Shown: positions 9,572 through 18,690 of the stretch, piece after piece
How positions within the stretch are numbered: position 1 is the first letter of the stretch
Layout: the number at the start of each line of letters is the position of its first letter
Assembly: GCF_030758455.1 (NCBI RefSeq)
Contig: NZ_CP132353.1
Span: 3,906,001-3,970,000 of the forward strand
Direction of reading: 5' to 3'
Origin: Erwinia pyri
GTDB taxonomy: Bacteria > Pseudomonadota > Gammaproteobacteria > Enterobacterales > Enterobacteriaceae
Length of the DNA stretch: 64,000 bases
The notes under the pieces: generated by a model
Seen by the model: the letters and a program-made list of their open reading frames with translations, nothing else
What the model was told of the DNA's origin: nothing
The model's database searches: none
Made by a program: the position numbers and the translations under genes

Positions 9572-11020
9572 TCAGTTCAAACGCATCAATGCCTGACGCA
9601 TGCCATCGCCGACAATGCGCTGCAAATGTTCTGTCAGCGTGGCGGTCAGGCCGCTGACGCTGTTTAACTCTTCGCCCCAGTGACCCGATGCGCTCAGCAC
9701 CGCTTCAACCAGCTGCTGCGGCGCCATTTTTCCACTATCGACCTGCTGCCACAGCGTGGCGAACGTTGTCAGCCAGGCTTCATCATCCTGCAAAGCAAAG
9801 CTCTCTTCTCCCCGCTTGCCGCGGTAATAAGCCAGCAGGGCGGCAAAAGCAAAGGTGAGACGCGCAGGCGGTTCGCCATGCAACTCACAGTGCCTCAGGA
9901 TTTGGGGCAGTAAACGGGTGCGAAACTTGGCCATGCTGTTCAGGGCGATAGCCTGTAACTGATGACGGATAAAAGGATTACGGAAGCGGCTCAGCACCGC
10001 ATCGGCAAAGCTGTTGAGCTCATCAGGATGCTGGGAAAGCGCAGGGATAATCTCCTCTCTCAGCGTGCTGTCAACGAAAGCGGCAATCTCTGCATCGGCC
10101 ATCGCTTCCCCAACCGTATCCAGTCCGGCGAGGTAAGCGACCGGCATCATGGCCGTATGCGCTCCGTTCAGTATCGCTACCTTCTGCTCTTTGTAGGGTT
10201 TGATGTCATCCACCAACCGGATATTCAGTGGAAACTTATCCAGGCAAAGCGCCTGTTCCAGCCAGGCTGGCCCCTGGATCGCCAGCAGATAGTAGATCTC
10301 TCCCGCCACCAGGTACTCATCCTGATAGCCCAGCTGCTGCTGGATTTCAGCGGCGTCCTGCGGATAGCCAGTGACAATTCTGTCGACCAGCGTTGAGCAG
10401 AAGGTGTTGTGCTGCTCAAGCCACTGCACAAAGGCAGAGGGAAGCGCCCAGTAGTGCGCATAGCGCAGCACCAGTGCCTTCAGCGCCTCGCCGTTGTCAT
10501 CAATCAGCTCACAGGGCAGCATCACCCACCCTTTATCGCTGGCGCCGGAAAAGTGCTGCCAGCGGGCAAACAGCAACTGCGTCAGCCTGGCGGGAAAACT
10601 GGCGGGCGGCGTATCTTCCAGACCGTCGTTTGGGTCATAGTGAATACCGGCTTCGGTGGTATTAGAGAAAACGAAGCGGATGTCCTCCTCCCTGGCCAGC
10701 GCCATAAAGGCTTCGTATTGCCGCCAGGGGTGGATCTCTGCATTAACTGAGCGGATAAGCCGCGGTTCGCTCACCACTTCCCCCTGCTCGTTCACTCCAC
10801 GGATCAGGGTGGTATAGAGCCCATCCTGGGCATTAAGGCTCCGCGTGCTCTGGCTGTTGCGCGGGCGCACTACAACAATGCCCGCATCAAGGTCGGTATG
10901 TTCATTCAGCAGGTCAATTTGCCAGCCAACAAAAGCGCGCAGAAAATTGCCCTCACCGAACTGAATGATTTTTGTCGGGTGAGCCCGCCCCGGGAAATTT
11001 TTGCGGTTCAATGCTGGCAT
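9572..11020 (-). CDS. uxaB: Tagaturonate reductase (altronate oxidoreductase) UxaB
   Basis: NADH-dependent reduction of D-tagaturonate to D-altronate, the step before UxaA. The 482-residue protein belongs to the polyol-specific long-chain dehydrogenase family: N-terminal Rossmann motif [15 protein letters not shown] and the catalytic helix motif [16 protein letters not shown]. It is first in a two-gene uxaBA unit. In E. coli uxaB is unlinked to uxaCA, so this pairing differs. The isomerase UxaC, transporter ExuT and repressor ExuR are absent from the locus. Confidence 0.95.
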   Translation of the reverse strand: MPALNRKNFPGRAHPTKIIQFGEGNFLRAFVGWQIDLLNEHTDLDAGIVVVRPRNSQSTRSLNAQDGLYTTLIRGVNEQGEVVSEPRLIRSVNAEIHPWRQYEAFMALAREEDIRFVFSNTTEAGIHYDPNDGLEDTPPASFPARLTQLLFARWQHFSGASDKGWVMLPCELIDDNGEALKALVLRYAHYWALPSAFVQWLEQHNTFCSTLVDRIVTGYPQDAAEIQQQLGYQDEYLVAGEIYYLLAIQGPAWLEQALCLDKFPLNIRLVDDIKPYKEQKVAILNGAHTAMMPVAYLAGLDTVGEAMADAEIAAFVDSTLREEIIPALSQHPDELNSFADAVLSRFRNPFIRHQLQAIALNSMAKFRTRLLPQILRHCELHGEPPARLTFAFAALLAYYRGKRGEESFALQDDEAWLTTFATLWQQVDSGKMAPQQLVEAVLSASGHWGEELNSVSGLTATLTEHLQRIVGDGMRQALMRLN

Positions 11021-11600
11021 AGCCCTATCCTTTACCTGAAACCTGAGAGTAAGTCAGCGCTACAGAATGGCCGACCAATGGCTTCATGTTTAAAAGGGAA
11101 CAGCAGGGTTGTCCCTCTCCTCGCCGGGTAATTGCAGGTTCGATCACACATTCAGGGTTTAATTGTGTATAAAAAACCGTTGTGGAGAGATTTTCGCCAG
11201 CAGTAAATAAGGAAAATGGAATACGACTCTGGAAACAGGCCACTCAAAGCTTTTTACAGCCCAAATGCTGATAAATCGCTTTTTTCTAAATATCGTTTTC
11301 CCGCCATTCTTTTCAAAATAAGCGCTATAATGTCAGCCTGTGTAAAACTTCTTTTACCTGACTCCCAGGCCCTGTAAAACAACCTTGGCGACGAGTTTCT
11401 CCTGTCTCATTCGCCGGTATTTTGTTACAGTTAAGCGCCTTTTCTTATCGTTTGAGACGGTATTCAGGGGGCGTTCCGTTTTTGCCTGTTAACCATAATA
11501 GTCTCTGTGTTCAGACTGGGTGCCGCGCTCATAATAACGATTAACTCTTCGCGCCGGCCTCGTGCAGAACACCGTAAACAATGATGTTCGGGAACACCCA
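11021..11600. other. Divergent control region uxaB / yqjA
   Basis: No gene is visible in this 580-bp stretch. TTGGTCGGCCAT on the minus strand (near 11070-11085) resembles an ExuR/UxuR half-palindrome and could serve uxaB. A good -10 box TATAAT lies at 11326-11331 on the plus strand without a convincing -35. A short palindrome GTAAAACTTCTTTTAC sits at 11342-11357, reminiscent of one half of a CpxR site. A yqjA transcript from that -10 would have a leader of about 260 nt. Confidence 0.5.
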
Positions 11601-12278
11601 ATGGATATTTTTAAAGCCCTGGTTCAAGCGCTTTGGCAACAAGATTTCGTCACTCTTTCCGACCCTACTCTGGTGTGGGCCATCTATTTTGTCCTGTTTA
11701 TGATCCTTTTTCTGGAAAATGGCCTGCTTCCCGCTGCTTTCCTGCCTGGTGACAGCCTGCTGGTATTAGTGGGCGTACTGATTGCTAAAGGGACCTTAAC
11801 CTTCCCTATGACCTTGTTTATTCTTACCACGGCGGCAAGCCTGGGATGCTGGGTCAGCTATTTACAGGGAAAATGGTTGGGCAACACCCCTACCGTGCAA
11901 AAGTGGCTGTCGCACCTGCCCGCGCAATATCATCAGCGGGCGCATCAACTTTTCCACAAACATGGTCTTTCTGCGCTGCTTATCGGCCGCTTTATTGCCT
12001 TCGTCAGAACGCTGCTGCCCACTATCGCTGGCCTTTCAGGCCTGAGTAATGCCCGCTTCCAGTTTTTTAACTGGATTAGCGCACTGCTGTGGGTGCTGAT
12101 TCTGACGGTGCTGGGCTTCGCGCTGGGCAAGACCCCTATTTTTCGCAAATACGAAGATCAGCTGATGTTCTGTCTGATGCTGCTGCCGCTGGTGCTGCTG
12201 GTCTTTGGTTTGGTTGGCTCACTGGTCGTGCTCTGGCGCAAAAAGCGCAGCGCGAACAATGAGAAAGGAAATTCATAA
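11601..12278 (+). CDS. yqjA: DedA-family membrane protein YqjA
   Basis: A 225-residue inner-membrane protein of the DedA/SNARE-associated family, needed in E. coli (with YghB) for proton-motive-force homeostasis, cell division and alkaline tolerance. The motifs [18 protein letters not shown] and [19 protein letters not shown] with membrane-embedded acidic and arginine residues are intact. The ATG at 11601 matches the family start and has GGGAA upstream. Its stop overlaps the mzrA start by one base. Confidence 0.95.
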   Translation: MDIFKALVQALWQQDFVTLSDPTLVWAIYFVLFMILFLENGLLPAAFLPGDSLLVLVGVLIAKGTLTFPMTLFILTTAASLGCWVSYLQGKWLGNTPTVQKWLSHLPAQYHQRAHQLFHKHGLSALLIGRFIAFVRTLLPTIAGLSGLSNARFQFFNWISALLWVLILTVLGFALGKTPIFRKYEDQLMFCLMLLPLVLLVFGLVGSLVVLWRKKRSANNEKGNS

Positions 12279-12664
12279 TGCTGGCTCTGCTCAAACCTTA
12301 TCTCTCTGTGCGGGTGTTCTCTATCCTCATAGTTTCTCTTGCGGCGCTGATGATGGTGATATTTGTCCCTTCACTTTTCCGTAATGAGACCGCCCTGCAA
12401 ATTCGCGTCTCGCGTCAGGGCACTACGCTGCCCGATGGGTTTTATGTTTATCAGCGGCTGAATGCCGAGGGGATCCCCATCAAGAGCATCACGCCGGACA
12501 ATAACTCGCTGGTGATACGTTTTGATACCGAAGAACAGAGCATTGCGGCGGAGAAGGTCCTGCACCAGATGCTGCCCCATGGCTTCGATATTGGCCAGAT
12601 CGATCCCTCTGGCTCCTCACAGTTAATGAACCGCCTTACCCTGCGAAAGCAGTCGGTAGGCTAA
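12278..12664 (+). CDS. mzrA: EnvZ/OmpR regulator MzrA
   Basis: A small inner-membrane protein (128 residues) with one N-terminal transmembrane helix and a periplasmic domain. In E. coli MzrA (YqjB) binds EnvZ and links the Cpx response to OmpR. The segment NETALQIR.S.QGT.LPDGFY.YQRL is shared with E. coli. The start overlaps the yqjA stop (TAATG), which implies translational coupling. Confidence 0.9.
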   Translation: MLALLKPYLSVRVFSILIVSLAALMMVIFVPSLFRNETALQIRVSRQGTTLPDGFYVYQRLNAEGIPIKSITPDNNSLVIRFDTEEQSIAAEKVLHQMLPHGFDIGQIDPSGSSQLMNRLTLRKQSVG

Positions 12665-12820
12665 TTTTTCGCCGGTTCAGCAAGCTATCCCTAAGAATCT
12701 TCTCTCTTTTTGAGCTTTTCAGGTTTTCTGACTATGCTTATCAGGCCAGAGAGACCCGATTCGTTTTTCAGGACTACCGGGTCGTCCAGCGACCCAACAC
12801 AATGGAAGGTAACAATAAGC

Positions 12821-13195
12821 ATGAAATACCGCACTCTCCTCGGACTCAGTCTGTTTACTCTGACCACATTTGCCAGTGCTGCGGACACATTGTGTCTGCA
12901 AAAAGAGCAGGAAATTCAGCATGAAATCGACCTGGCCCAGAAACATGACAATCAACGTCGTGTCACCGGCCTGGAGCGCGCGCTGACGGAAGCGAAAGCG
13001 GGCTGCACCGATGAAAAGCTGAAGGCGCAGCATCAGGATAAGATTGCTGAGCAGAAGCAAAAAGTGGCCGAGCGGCAGAAAGAGCTGGAGAAAGAAAAAG
13101 CGGACGGCGATGACAGTAAAAAAATTGCCAAGCGTGAAAGGAAACTGGCAGAAGCAGAACAAGAACTGAAGGAAGTTCAGGCTGCACCTTACTAA
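12821..13195 (+). CDS. yqjC: DUF1090 periplasmic protein YqjC
   Basis: A secreted protein of 124 residues with a signal peptide ending near TFASA and a lysine/glutamate-rich mature part that is almost entirely helical and predicted coiled coil. It has two conserved cysteines (CLQKE and AGC). It matches E. coli YqjC (DUF1090); function unknown. The ATG at 12821 follows GGAAGGT. It starts the yqjCDEK series. Confidence 0.9.
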   Translation: MKYRTLLGLSLFTLTTFASAADTLCLQKEQEIQHEIDLAQKHDNQRRVTGLERALTEAKAGCTDEKLKAQHQDKIAEQKQKVAERQKELEKEKADGDDSKKIAKRERKLAEAEQELKEVQAAPY

Positions 13196-13241
13196 AGTAA
13201 GGGCACCGGACTCTCATTACTGACCATCAAAGGAGTTTGTC

Positions 13242-13547
13242 ATGTCAAAAGATACTACGTCTGAACATCTGCGTGCAGAACTGAAAACCCTGGCGGATAC
13301 GCTGGAAGAAGTGCTGAGCAACACCGGTGACAAATCCAAAACCGAGCTGGACAAGCTGCGCAGCAAAGCGCAGAGCGCGCTAAAAGATACCCGTGCACGC
13401 CTGGGCGACTCTGGTGAGCGTATTGCTCAAACCTCACGTGAAGTAGCCGATCAGGCTGATGTTTACGTGCGTGAAAACCCCTGGACCAGCGTAGGAATTG
13501 GTGCCGCCATTGGTGTGGTACTGGGCGTCCTGCTGACGCGCCGTTAA
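13242..13547 (+). CDS. yqjD: Membrane-anchored ribosome-associated protein YqjD
   Basis: A 101-residue ElaB/YqjD/DUF883 protein: amphipathic helical N-terminal part and one C-terminal transmembrane segment with the typical ENPW...GIGAAIGVVLGVLLTRR end. E. coli YqjD tethers ribosomes to the inner membrane in stationary phase. The AAGGAG ribosome-binding site is strong. It sits two bases ahead of yqjE. Confidence 0.94.
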   Translation: MSKDTTSEHLRAELKTLADTLEEVLSNTGDKSKTELDKLRSKAQSALKDTRARLGDSGERIAQTSREVADQADVYVRENPWTSVGIGAAIGVVLGVLLTRR

Positions 13548-13549
13548 TT

Positions 13550-13942
13550 ATGGCAGATTCTCAACAACGCCACGGCCCCGGCAAAGGGGTCATTGACATC
13601 GGACAGCGTATCGTCACTACCATAGTGGGGATTGTGGAAACGCGTGTGCGGCTGGCAGTGGTCGAGCTTGAGGAAGAGAAAGCCAATCTGATCCAGATGC
13701 TGATCATGATTGGCCTTACTATGCTCTTCACCGCGTTCGGTCTGATGAGCCTGATGGTGCTGATCATCTGGGCAGTCGATGCACAGTATCGCCTGATGGC
13801 GATTGGCGTCACTACCGCCGTGCTGTTTGCCCTGGCCCTTATCTTTGGACTCTGGACGCTAGCCAAATCACGCCGCTCTACGTTGTTAAGCGTCACCCGT
13901 AAAGAGTTGAAGTCTGACCGGAAGCTCCTGGAGGATGATTGA
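13550..13942 (+). CDS. yqjE: DUF1469 phage-holin-like membrane protein YqjE
   Basis: A 130-residue protein with two transmembrane helices (about 47-70 and 80-103) between basic amphipathic ends, the YqjE/holin superfamily III pattern. Function is not established; in E. coli it is co-expressed with yqjD. It begins just after the yqjD stop and overlaps the start of yqjK. Confidence 0.9.
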   Translation: MADSQQRHGPGKGVIDIGQRIVTTIVGIVETRVRLAVVELEEEKANLIQMLIMIGLTMLFTAFGLMSLMVLIIWAVDAQYRLMAIGVTTAVLFALALIFGLWTLAKSRRSTLLSVTRKELKSDRKLLEDD

Positions 13943-14223
13943 TGAGCCGCGAGCGTGATGAACGCAAAGCAGAGCTGCTGCGTGAAATCCAGCAGCAGCG
14001 GCTTGACCTGAGCGCCGGTAAAAAGCGTTTTCTGGCCAGCACGGCCCGCTATGACCATGGCTGGCTGACGCTGGTTGGACTGCGGCGCTATGTGGCTGTG
14101 GGAAGCGGCCTGATGGCTATCTGGTCTGTGCGCAACCCGCGCTTTATTACCCGTTGGGCGAAGCGCGGCATTGGCGCGTGGAGCACCTGGCGCATGGTTC
14201 GTACCTATCTTCCCCGTCGTTAG
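13942..14223 (+). CDS. yqjK: YqjK-like protein
   Basis: A 93-residue basic protein with the family segments RERDERKAELL..IQQQRLDLSA and a hydrophobic stretch followed by RNPRFITRWAKRG. It is the last gene of the yqjCDEK run; function unknown. The ATG at 13942 shares a base with the yqjE stop (TGATG). An upstream TTG would add only one residue. Confidence 0.88.
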   Translation: MSRERDERKAELLREIQQQRLDLSAGKKRFLASTARYDHGWLTLVGLRRYVAVGSGLMAIWSVRNPRFITRWAKRGIGAWSTWRMVRTYLPRR

Positions 14224-14255
14224 CCCCTTCAGCCCTCGCTGAGAGGGGCTTTTTT
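14222..14255 (+). terminator. Intrinsic terminator after yqjK
   Basis: AGCCCCT (14222-14228) pairs with AGGGGCT (14244-14250), with a run of six T ending at 14255. It closes the yqjCDEK transcript. Confidence 0.85.
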
Positions 14256-14425
14256 ATTTCTTCCCCCCGTCAGAGTCCAGCAACGTCTGGATCGATCCTG
14301 CTATTCAATTTTCCTGAAGAACATCGACAGTTTATCTCGCTTACAATACTCCCCTTTCGCGAATATTATCTCCTGCAACGAACGGTACTGAGCGGTAAAC
14401 ACGCGTCGGGCCTGAATAAAACGTC

Positions 14426-14443
14426 GCAGGTAAAATTACCTGC
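14426..14443. promoter_or_regulatory. 18-bp palindrome upstream of yqjF
   Basis: GCAGGTAA-AA-TTACCTGC is a perfect inverted repeat ending 25 bases before the yqjF ATG. Its size and position fit an operator. Which regulator binds it is unknown; YhaJ, encoded 2 kb away, is the known activator of yqjF in E. coli, but LysR-type sites are usually less symmetric and farther upstream. Confidence 0.5.
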
Positions 14444-14468
14444 CTGATAAAACTTGTTAGGGTGAATC

Positions 14469-14861
14469 ATGAAAAAATTAGAAGATATCGGCTTTTTGGT
14501 TGCGCGCATTCTGATGCCAGTGCTGTTTATTGTCGCAGGCTGGGGAAAAATTAACGGCTATGCCGGTACTCAGCAATACATGGAGCACATGGGCGTTCCG
14601 GGCTTTTTCCTGCCCCTGACTATTCTGCTTGAATTTGGCGGCGGCCTGGCAATTCTGTTCGGTCTTCTGACTCGCTTTACCGCGATCGTGACTGCCCTGT
14701 TTACCCTGATTACTGCGTTTGTCTTCCACGCTGATTTCTCTGTGGATGGAAACTCTATCAACTTCATGAAAAACCTGAGCATTGCCGGTGGCTATCTGCT
14801 GCTGTTCATTACCGGCCCTGGCGCAATCAGCCTGGATCGCATCCTGAACAAAAAGTGGTAA
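14469..14861 (+). CDS. yqjF: DoxX-family membrane protein YqjF
   Basis: A 130-residue protein with four hydrophobic helices, DoxX/SURF4 family; motifs ARILMPVLFIVAGWGKI and LEFGGGLAILFGL are typical. In E. coli yqjF responds to 2,4-dinitrotoluene breakdown products through YhaJ; its own role may concern quinone or redox stress. It has AGGGTG upstream. A terminator separates it from yqjG. Confidence 0.92.
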   Translation: MKKLEDIGFLVARILMPVLFIVAGWGKINGYAGTQQYMEHMGVPGFFLPLTILLEFGGGLAILFGLLTRFTAIVTALFTLITAFVFHADFSVDGNSINFMKNLSIAGGYLLLFITGPGAISLDRILNKKW

Positions 14862-14890
14862 GAAACACCCGCTATACTGAGTAGCATCGA

Positions 14891-14917
14891 AGCGAGGAGA
14901 CGAGATCCTCGCTTTTT
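14891..14917 (+). terminator. Intrinsic terminator after yqjF
   Basis: AGCGAGGA (14891-14898) pairs with TCCTCGCT (14906-14913), followed by TTTTT to 14917. Confidence 0.85.
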
Positions 14918-14938
14918 CATTTGTATGAGGGAAGGATC

Positions 14939-15925
14939 ATGGGACAACTGATTGACGGTGTCTGGCACGATAACTGGTACGATACCAAATCCACCGGCGG
15001 ACGTTTCAAGCGCTCGGAATCGGCATTCCGCAACTGGGTGACTGTGAATGGCGAAGCAGGCCCAACCGGCAACAGCGGCTTTCGTGCTGAAGCAGATCGT
15101 TATCATCTCTATGTTTCTCTGGCCTGCCCCTGGGCGCATCGCACGCTGATTATGCGCTCGCTGAAAGGGCTCGAATCACTGATTTCCGTTTCCGTGGTTC
15201 ATCCACTGATGCTGGAAAATGGCTGGACATTCGACGATGACTTCCCGGCAGCCACGGGCGACAGCCTCTATCAAAACGAATATCTTTATCAGCTCTATCT
15301 GCATGCGGACAAAGAGTATACCGGCCGCGTGACCGTTCCCGTGCTGTGGGACAAGCAGCAAAATACCATCGTCAGCAACGAGTCTGCCGACATCCTGCGT
15401 ATGTTCAACAGCGCTTTTGATGCTGTTGGAGCAAAAGCGGGAGATTACTATCCTGCCGATCTGCGCAGCAAAATTGATGAGGTGAACAGCTGGGTTTACG
15501 ACACCGTGAATAATGGCGTCTATAAATCTGGCTTTGCCACTTCCCAGCAGGCTTACGATGAAGCGGTTACCGCGCTGTTCCGCTCGCTGGATCGCCTTGA
15601 GCAAATGCTCGGCCAGCACCGTTATCTGACCGGTGACAGGCTGACAGAGGCCGATCTGCGGCTGTGGACGACGCTGGTAAGATTTGACCCGGTCTACGTG
15701 ACGCATTTCAAATGCGACAGGCACCGTATTAGTGACTACCTGAATCTGAATGGCTTCCTGCGGGAAATCTATCAGATGCCAGGCCTGGCAGAAACGGTCA
15801 ATCTGCCGCATATCCGCCATCACTATTACTGCAGCCATAAAACGATCAACCCGTCCGGGGTGATCTCTCTCGGCCCCGCCTTCAACTGGGATGAGCCGCA
15901 CGGTCGCGACGAGCGATTCCGTTAA
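14939..15925 (+). CDS. yqjG: Glutathionyl-hydroquinone reductase YqjG
   Basis: Reduces glutathionyl-hydroquinones, using glutathione. The 328-residue protein has the xi-class GST layout: thioredoxin-like N-terminal domain with the active site CPWAHR (Cys63) and an all-helical C-terminal domain. The ATG at 14939 follows GAGGGAAGG and matches the E. coli N-terminus MGQLIDGVW; an earlier in-frame ATG at 14921 lies right behind the yqjF terminator and is unlikely. Confidence 0.95.
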   Translation: MGQLIDGVWHDNWYDTKSTGGRFKRSESAFRNWVTVNGEAGPTGNSGFRAEADRYHLYVSLACPWAHRTLIMRSLKGLESLISVSVVHPLMLENGWTFDDDFPAATGDSLYQNEYLYQLYLHADKEYTGRVTVPVLWDKQQNTIVSNESADILRMFNSAFDAVGAKAGDYYPADLRSKIDEVNSWVYDTVNNGVYKSGFATSQQAYDEAVTALFRSLDRLEQMLGQHRYLTGDRLTEADLRLWTTLVRFDPVYVTHFKCDRHRISDYLNLNGFLREIYQMPGLAETVNLPHIRHHYYCSHKTINPSGVISLGPAFNWDEPHGRDERFR

Positions 15926-15950
15926 TCTTTATGCTGCCGGCAGCAACGAA

Positions 15951-15982
15951 AACGGCCTCCTTTTCCAGGGAGGCCGTTTTTT
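15951..15982 (+). terminator. Intrinsic terminator after yqjG
   Basis: AACGGCCTCC (15951-15960) pairs with GGAGGCCGTT (15969-15978), with T run to 15982. Confidence 0.9.
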
Positions 15983-16040
15983 ATCGGTTTTCAGGCGGCT
16001 TGAGTACCTTACCTTGCTTTCGCCGTTGCACGCGGCCAGA

Positions 16041-16102
16041 TTACTGCGCCTTGCCTTGATTCAGGCACGGCACGGCACGTGATTGCTGCGCCTGGCCTTG
16101 AT
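16041..16102. repeat. Imperfect 20-bp direct repeat
   Basis: TTACTGCGCCTTGCCTTGAT (16041-16060) recurs as TTGCTGCGCCTGGCCTTGAT (16083-16102), 42 bp apart, with a GCACG triplication between. It fills the gap between the yqjG terminator and yhaJ. Confidence 0.6.
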
Positions 16103-16120
16103 TTCGTCGTTGCTTGCGGT

Positions 16121-17023
16121 TTAGTTGTTTCGCTTTGCCATCAGTTTTGGGATCTCACGCAGGCACCAGGCTTTTGCTTCGCCCATGCTGTCACGCCGCC
16201 AGGCCATGATAATGTCAACCTCGCGGGTATATTCCGGGCTGACAACGCGCAGCCGGCCTTCAGCAATATCCTGTTCCACCATCGGATAGGGCATGGAAGC
16301 CACCCCCAGCCCGGCAAGCAGCGCACGGTGCTTGTCTTCGATTGAGCTGACGGTCAGCCGTTGTTGTTTGTCCAGCAGCTGCACAGTGAGTACCGGCCGC
16401 TCCCGCGCGGTATCTGCGACGGCAATCCCGCGATATTTCACCCTGGTGACCTCTGAGAGCGGCTCTGGCTCGTCATGAATGGGATGATCCGGGCTGGCAA
16501 CTATCACGCTGATCATGCTGTAGAGCTTGCGGGTATTGATCTCCGACGAGGCGCGAAAATGCATATCCGGTGCAATCACAATATCCGCCCGGCCTTGCTC
16601 AAGCCGCTCCCAGGCACCCGCCAGCACCTCAGTGACCAGCGAAATTTGCGTATTGGCTTTTTCGGCCAGCTTATCCAGCAGCGGAAACAGATGGCGGCTG
16701 GGCACCAGCGCTTCCGTAACAATCGTCAGGTGGGTTTCCCACCCTCTCGCCAGCGCCTCAGCATCTGTCGTCAGCTTATCGGCCGCTTCCAGCAACACTC
16801 TTCCGCGCTCAAGCAGCATCCGGCCTACGTTGGTAAATTTGGTACGATGGCCGGAACGGTCAAACAGCACCACATCCAGCTCCTCTTCCAGTTTCTGCAT
16901 CGTGTAACTCAGGGCAGAAGGGACGCGGCCCAGCTCATCCGCCGCAGCCGCAAAACTTCCCCGCCGATCAATCGCATCCATTACTCTCAGCGCTTCCAGC
17001 GTCAGGGCGCGGTCTTTAGCCAT
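16121..17023 (-). CDS. yhaJ: LysR-type regulator YhaJ
   Basis: A 300-residue LysR-type transcription factor: N-terminal winged helix-turn-helix (about 5-65, segment GSFAAAADELGRVPSALSYTMQKLEEELD) and a periplasmic-binding-like effector domain. It is nearly identical to E. coli YhaJ, which activates yqjF in response to nitroaromatic metabolites. It is divergent from yhaK with a 124-bp gap, the usual place for LysR operator sites. Confidence 0.95.
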   Translation of the reverse strand: MAKDRALTLEALRVMDAIDRRGSFAAAADELGRVPSALSYTMQKLEEELDVVLFDRSGHRTKFTNVGRMLLERGRVLLEAADKLTTDAEALARGWETHLTIVTEALVPSRHLFPLLDKLAEKANTQISLVTEVLAGAWERLEQGRADIVIAPDMHFRASSEINTRKLYSMISVIVASPDHPIHDEPEPLSEVTRVKYRGIAVADTARERPVLTVQLLDKQQRLTVSSIEDKHRALLAGLGVASMPYPMVEQDIAEGRLRVVSPEYTREVDIIMAWRRDSMGEAKAWCLREIPKLMAKRNN

Positions 17024-17147
17024 AGCAGTTCTCTGTCAGGAATTTTGAATATACCGAGCAGATTAACTGGCTAACAATCTGCCGTCCAGAAACTTACCAT
17101 AGAAGGATAATAAACGGTCAGCGAAATGCGCTGACCGGGGAGGATAT

Positions 17148-17852
17148 ATGATTACCAGTCGCACCGCGCAAGCGTGTGGCAAGGCTGATTATGGCTGGCT
17201 GCAAGCGCGTTACACCTTTTCCTTTGGCCACTATTTTGACCCTAAATTACTGGGCTATGCGTCGTTACGCGTGCTCAATCAGGAAGTGCTGGCACCAGGG
17301 GCTTCCTTTCAACCAAGAACCTATCCAAAGGTCGATGTACTGAACCTGATCCTGCAGGGCGAGGCGGAATATCGTGACAGCGAAGGCAATCATGTCACCG
17401 CCGGTGCGGGCGAGGCTTTGCTGTTGTCTACCCAGCCTGGCGTAAGCTACAGCGAATTCAATCTCAGTAAAGAGCAGGAGCTGACGCGCATGCAGCTGTG
17501 GCTGGATGCCTGTCCTGAGCGTGAGAACGCCGGAGTGCAGCGGATAGCGATGGCTGAGAAGGCCCGTTATATGCTGCTTGCTTCACCTGACGGCGCGGAG
17601 CGGAGCCTGCAGCTGCGTCAGCAGGTCTGGGTTCACCACGTGGTGCTGAAGCCAGGAGAGACGCAGACCGTGAAGCTTCACGGGCCGCGCGCCTATGTGC
17701 AGTCGATCCACGGCAGTTTGAATGCAGTTGCCAGCTCACAGGCTAAAGAAGAGTTAGTCTGTGGCGACGGTGCCTTTGTCTGTGACGAACAGAGCGTGAC
17801 GCTGGTAGCTGAGACACCGCTGCGCGCGCTGATTATTGATTTGCCTGTTTAA
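17148..17852 (+). CDS. yhaK: Pirin-family bicupin YhaK
   Basis: A 234-residue bicupin of the pirin family. The conserved N-terminal segment YTFSFGHYFDP, the HxH-type metal site replaced as in enteric YhaK, and the HGPRAYVQSIHG motif of the second cupin are seen. E. coli YhaK is a cytoplasmic protein suggested to sense redox change. It is divergent from yhaJ. Confidence 0.93.
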   Translation: MITSRTAQACGKADYGWLQARYTFSFGHYFDPKLLGYASLRVLNQEVLAPGASFQPRTYPKVDVLNLILQGEAEYRDSEGNHVTAGAGEALLLSTQPGVSYSEFNLSKEQELTRMQLWLDACPERENAGVQRIAMAEKARYMLLASPDGAERSLQLRQQVWVHHVVLKPGETQTVKLHGPRAYVQSIHGSLNAVASSQAKEELVCGDGAFVCDEQSVTLVAETPLRALIIDLPV

Positions 17853-17967
17853 TTTAAGCCGGCACCAGGGAAACTTAGCGACCTGAAACAGAATCAGGCG
17901 AAAACAGAGCTGTGCGTTTTTGGTGTGCAGCTATTGCAGCACCAGGGAAAAATTTCATCATCAAAGC

Positions 17968-17994
17968 AAAACCCCGCTGACGCGGGGTTTTCTT
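17968..17994. terminator. Bidirectional terminator yhaK / YecA-like gene
   Basis: AAACCCCGC with GCGGGGTTT (17969-17990) forms a stem with a short loop; T runs follow on the plus strand and A-rich sequence precedes it. It lies between convergent genes. A 12-bp direct repeat GCACCAGGGAAA at 17862 and 17939 lies just upstream. Confidence 0.75.
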
Positions 17995-18015
17995 TATGCA
18001 GCACAGCGGTAAAAA

Positions 18016-18588
18016 TCAGGCGTCAGATTTACGCAGCGCCGACCAGTAACCATAAAGCTGCAATGCGGCGGGGCTGATCGCAGCCTGACTGCGTTCGTAC
18101 TCTTCCGGCGTCATTTTATCGATGATCGCAGTCCCCTCTTCTGAAGCATGCAGCGCTATCGCGTCAAGTGCGGGTAGCAGGGTTTCCGGCAGGGTTGACC
18201 AGTCATCCAGCCCCACACCTCGCAGATAGCCGAAGCACCACTCTTCCACCACGATGTAATCTTCATCATCAACGGTGCTGTAACCAAACAGCGGATCGAA
18301 CTGGTCAGGCGCCGTTGCGAGTCTTTCAGCAATATCGTTCTTGTGCTGGAACAGGAGGTCGTTGAACCGGGCCTCTTCCGCTTCATCAGCCCAGCGGGGA
18401 ATATGCTGCTGTCCGCCCCACATCGCCGTGAGCCAGACCGAGTTCTCCAGCTTATTTGGCCCGGAGAGCACCGCAGTCAGCATGCCGTCCAGCTCAGAGA
18501 TATCGAGCACCGATTCATCGTTGCCATACTCCAGCAACACTTCATCCAGCCATTCCAGTTGCTCTTCGTTAAGCGGTCCCGTATTCAT
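18016..18588 (-). CDS. YecA-like UPF0149 protein without SEC-C zinc finger
   Basis: A 190-residue acidic protein matching E. coli YecA from its first residues (MNTGPLNEEQLEWLDE) through AALQLYGYW, so it is the UPF0149 fold. E. coli YecA continues into a C-terminal SEC-C zinc motif (CPCGSGKKFKQCC); here the protein stops at RKSDA before it. The ATG at 18588 has GGGGAG upstream. Function is unknown; YecA in E. coli is linked to ribosome-associated targeting with SecA. It could be a natural short paralogue, not a broken gene, since no remnant follows the stop. Confidence 0.8.
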   Translation of the reverse strand: MNTGPLNEEQLEWLDEVLLEYGNDESVLDISELDGMLTAVLSGPNKLENSVWLTAMWGGQQHIPRWADEAEEARFNDLLFQHKNDIAERLATAPDQFDPLFGYSTVDDEDYIVVEEWCFGYLRGVGLDDWSTLPETLLPALDAIALHASEEGTAIIDKMTPEEYERSQAAISPAALQLYGYWSALRKSDA

Positions 18589-18690
18589 ACTCTGCTCCCC
18601 ACAAGGATTTACGAACGATCCCTGAAGTTTACCTGCTAATCCTCTTTCCCGTAACGAAGAAAGCAGAAAGCTTGCGTTACCCTGCCCGTT

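Noticed and set aside
11130..11190. CRP site upstream of uxaB
   Set aside because: Only one TCACA half-site is present; the other half does not match at the required spacing.
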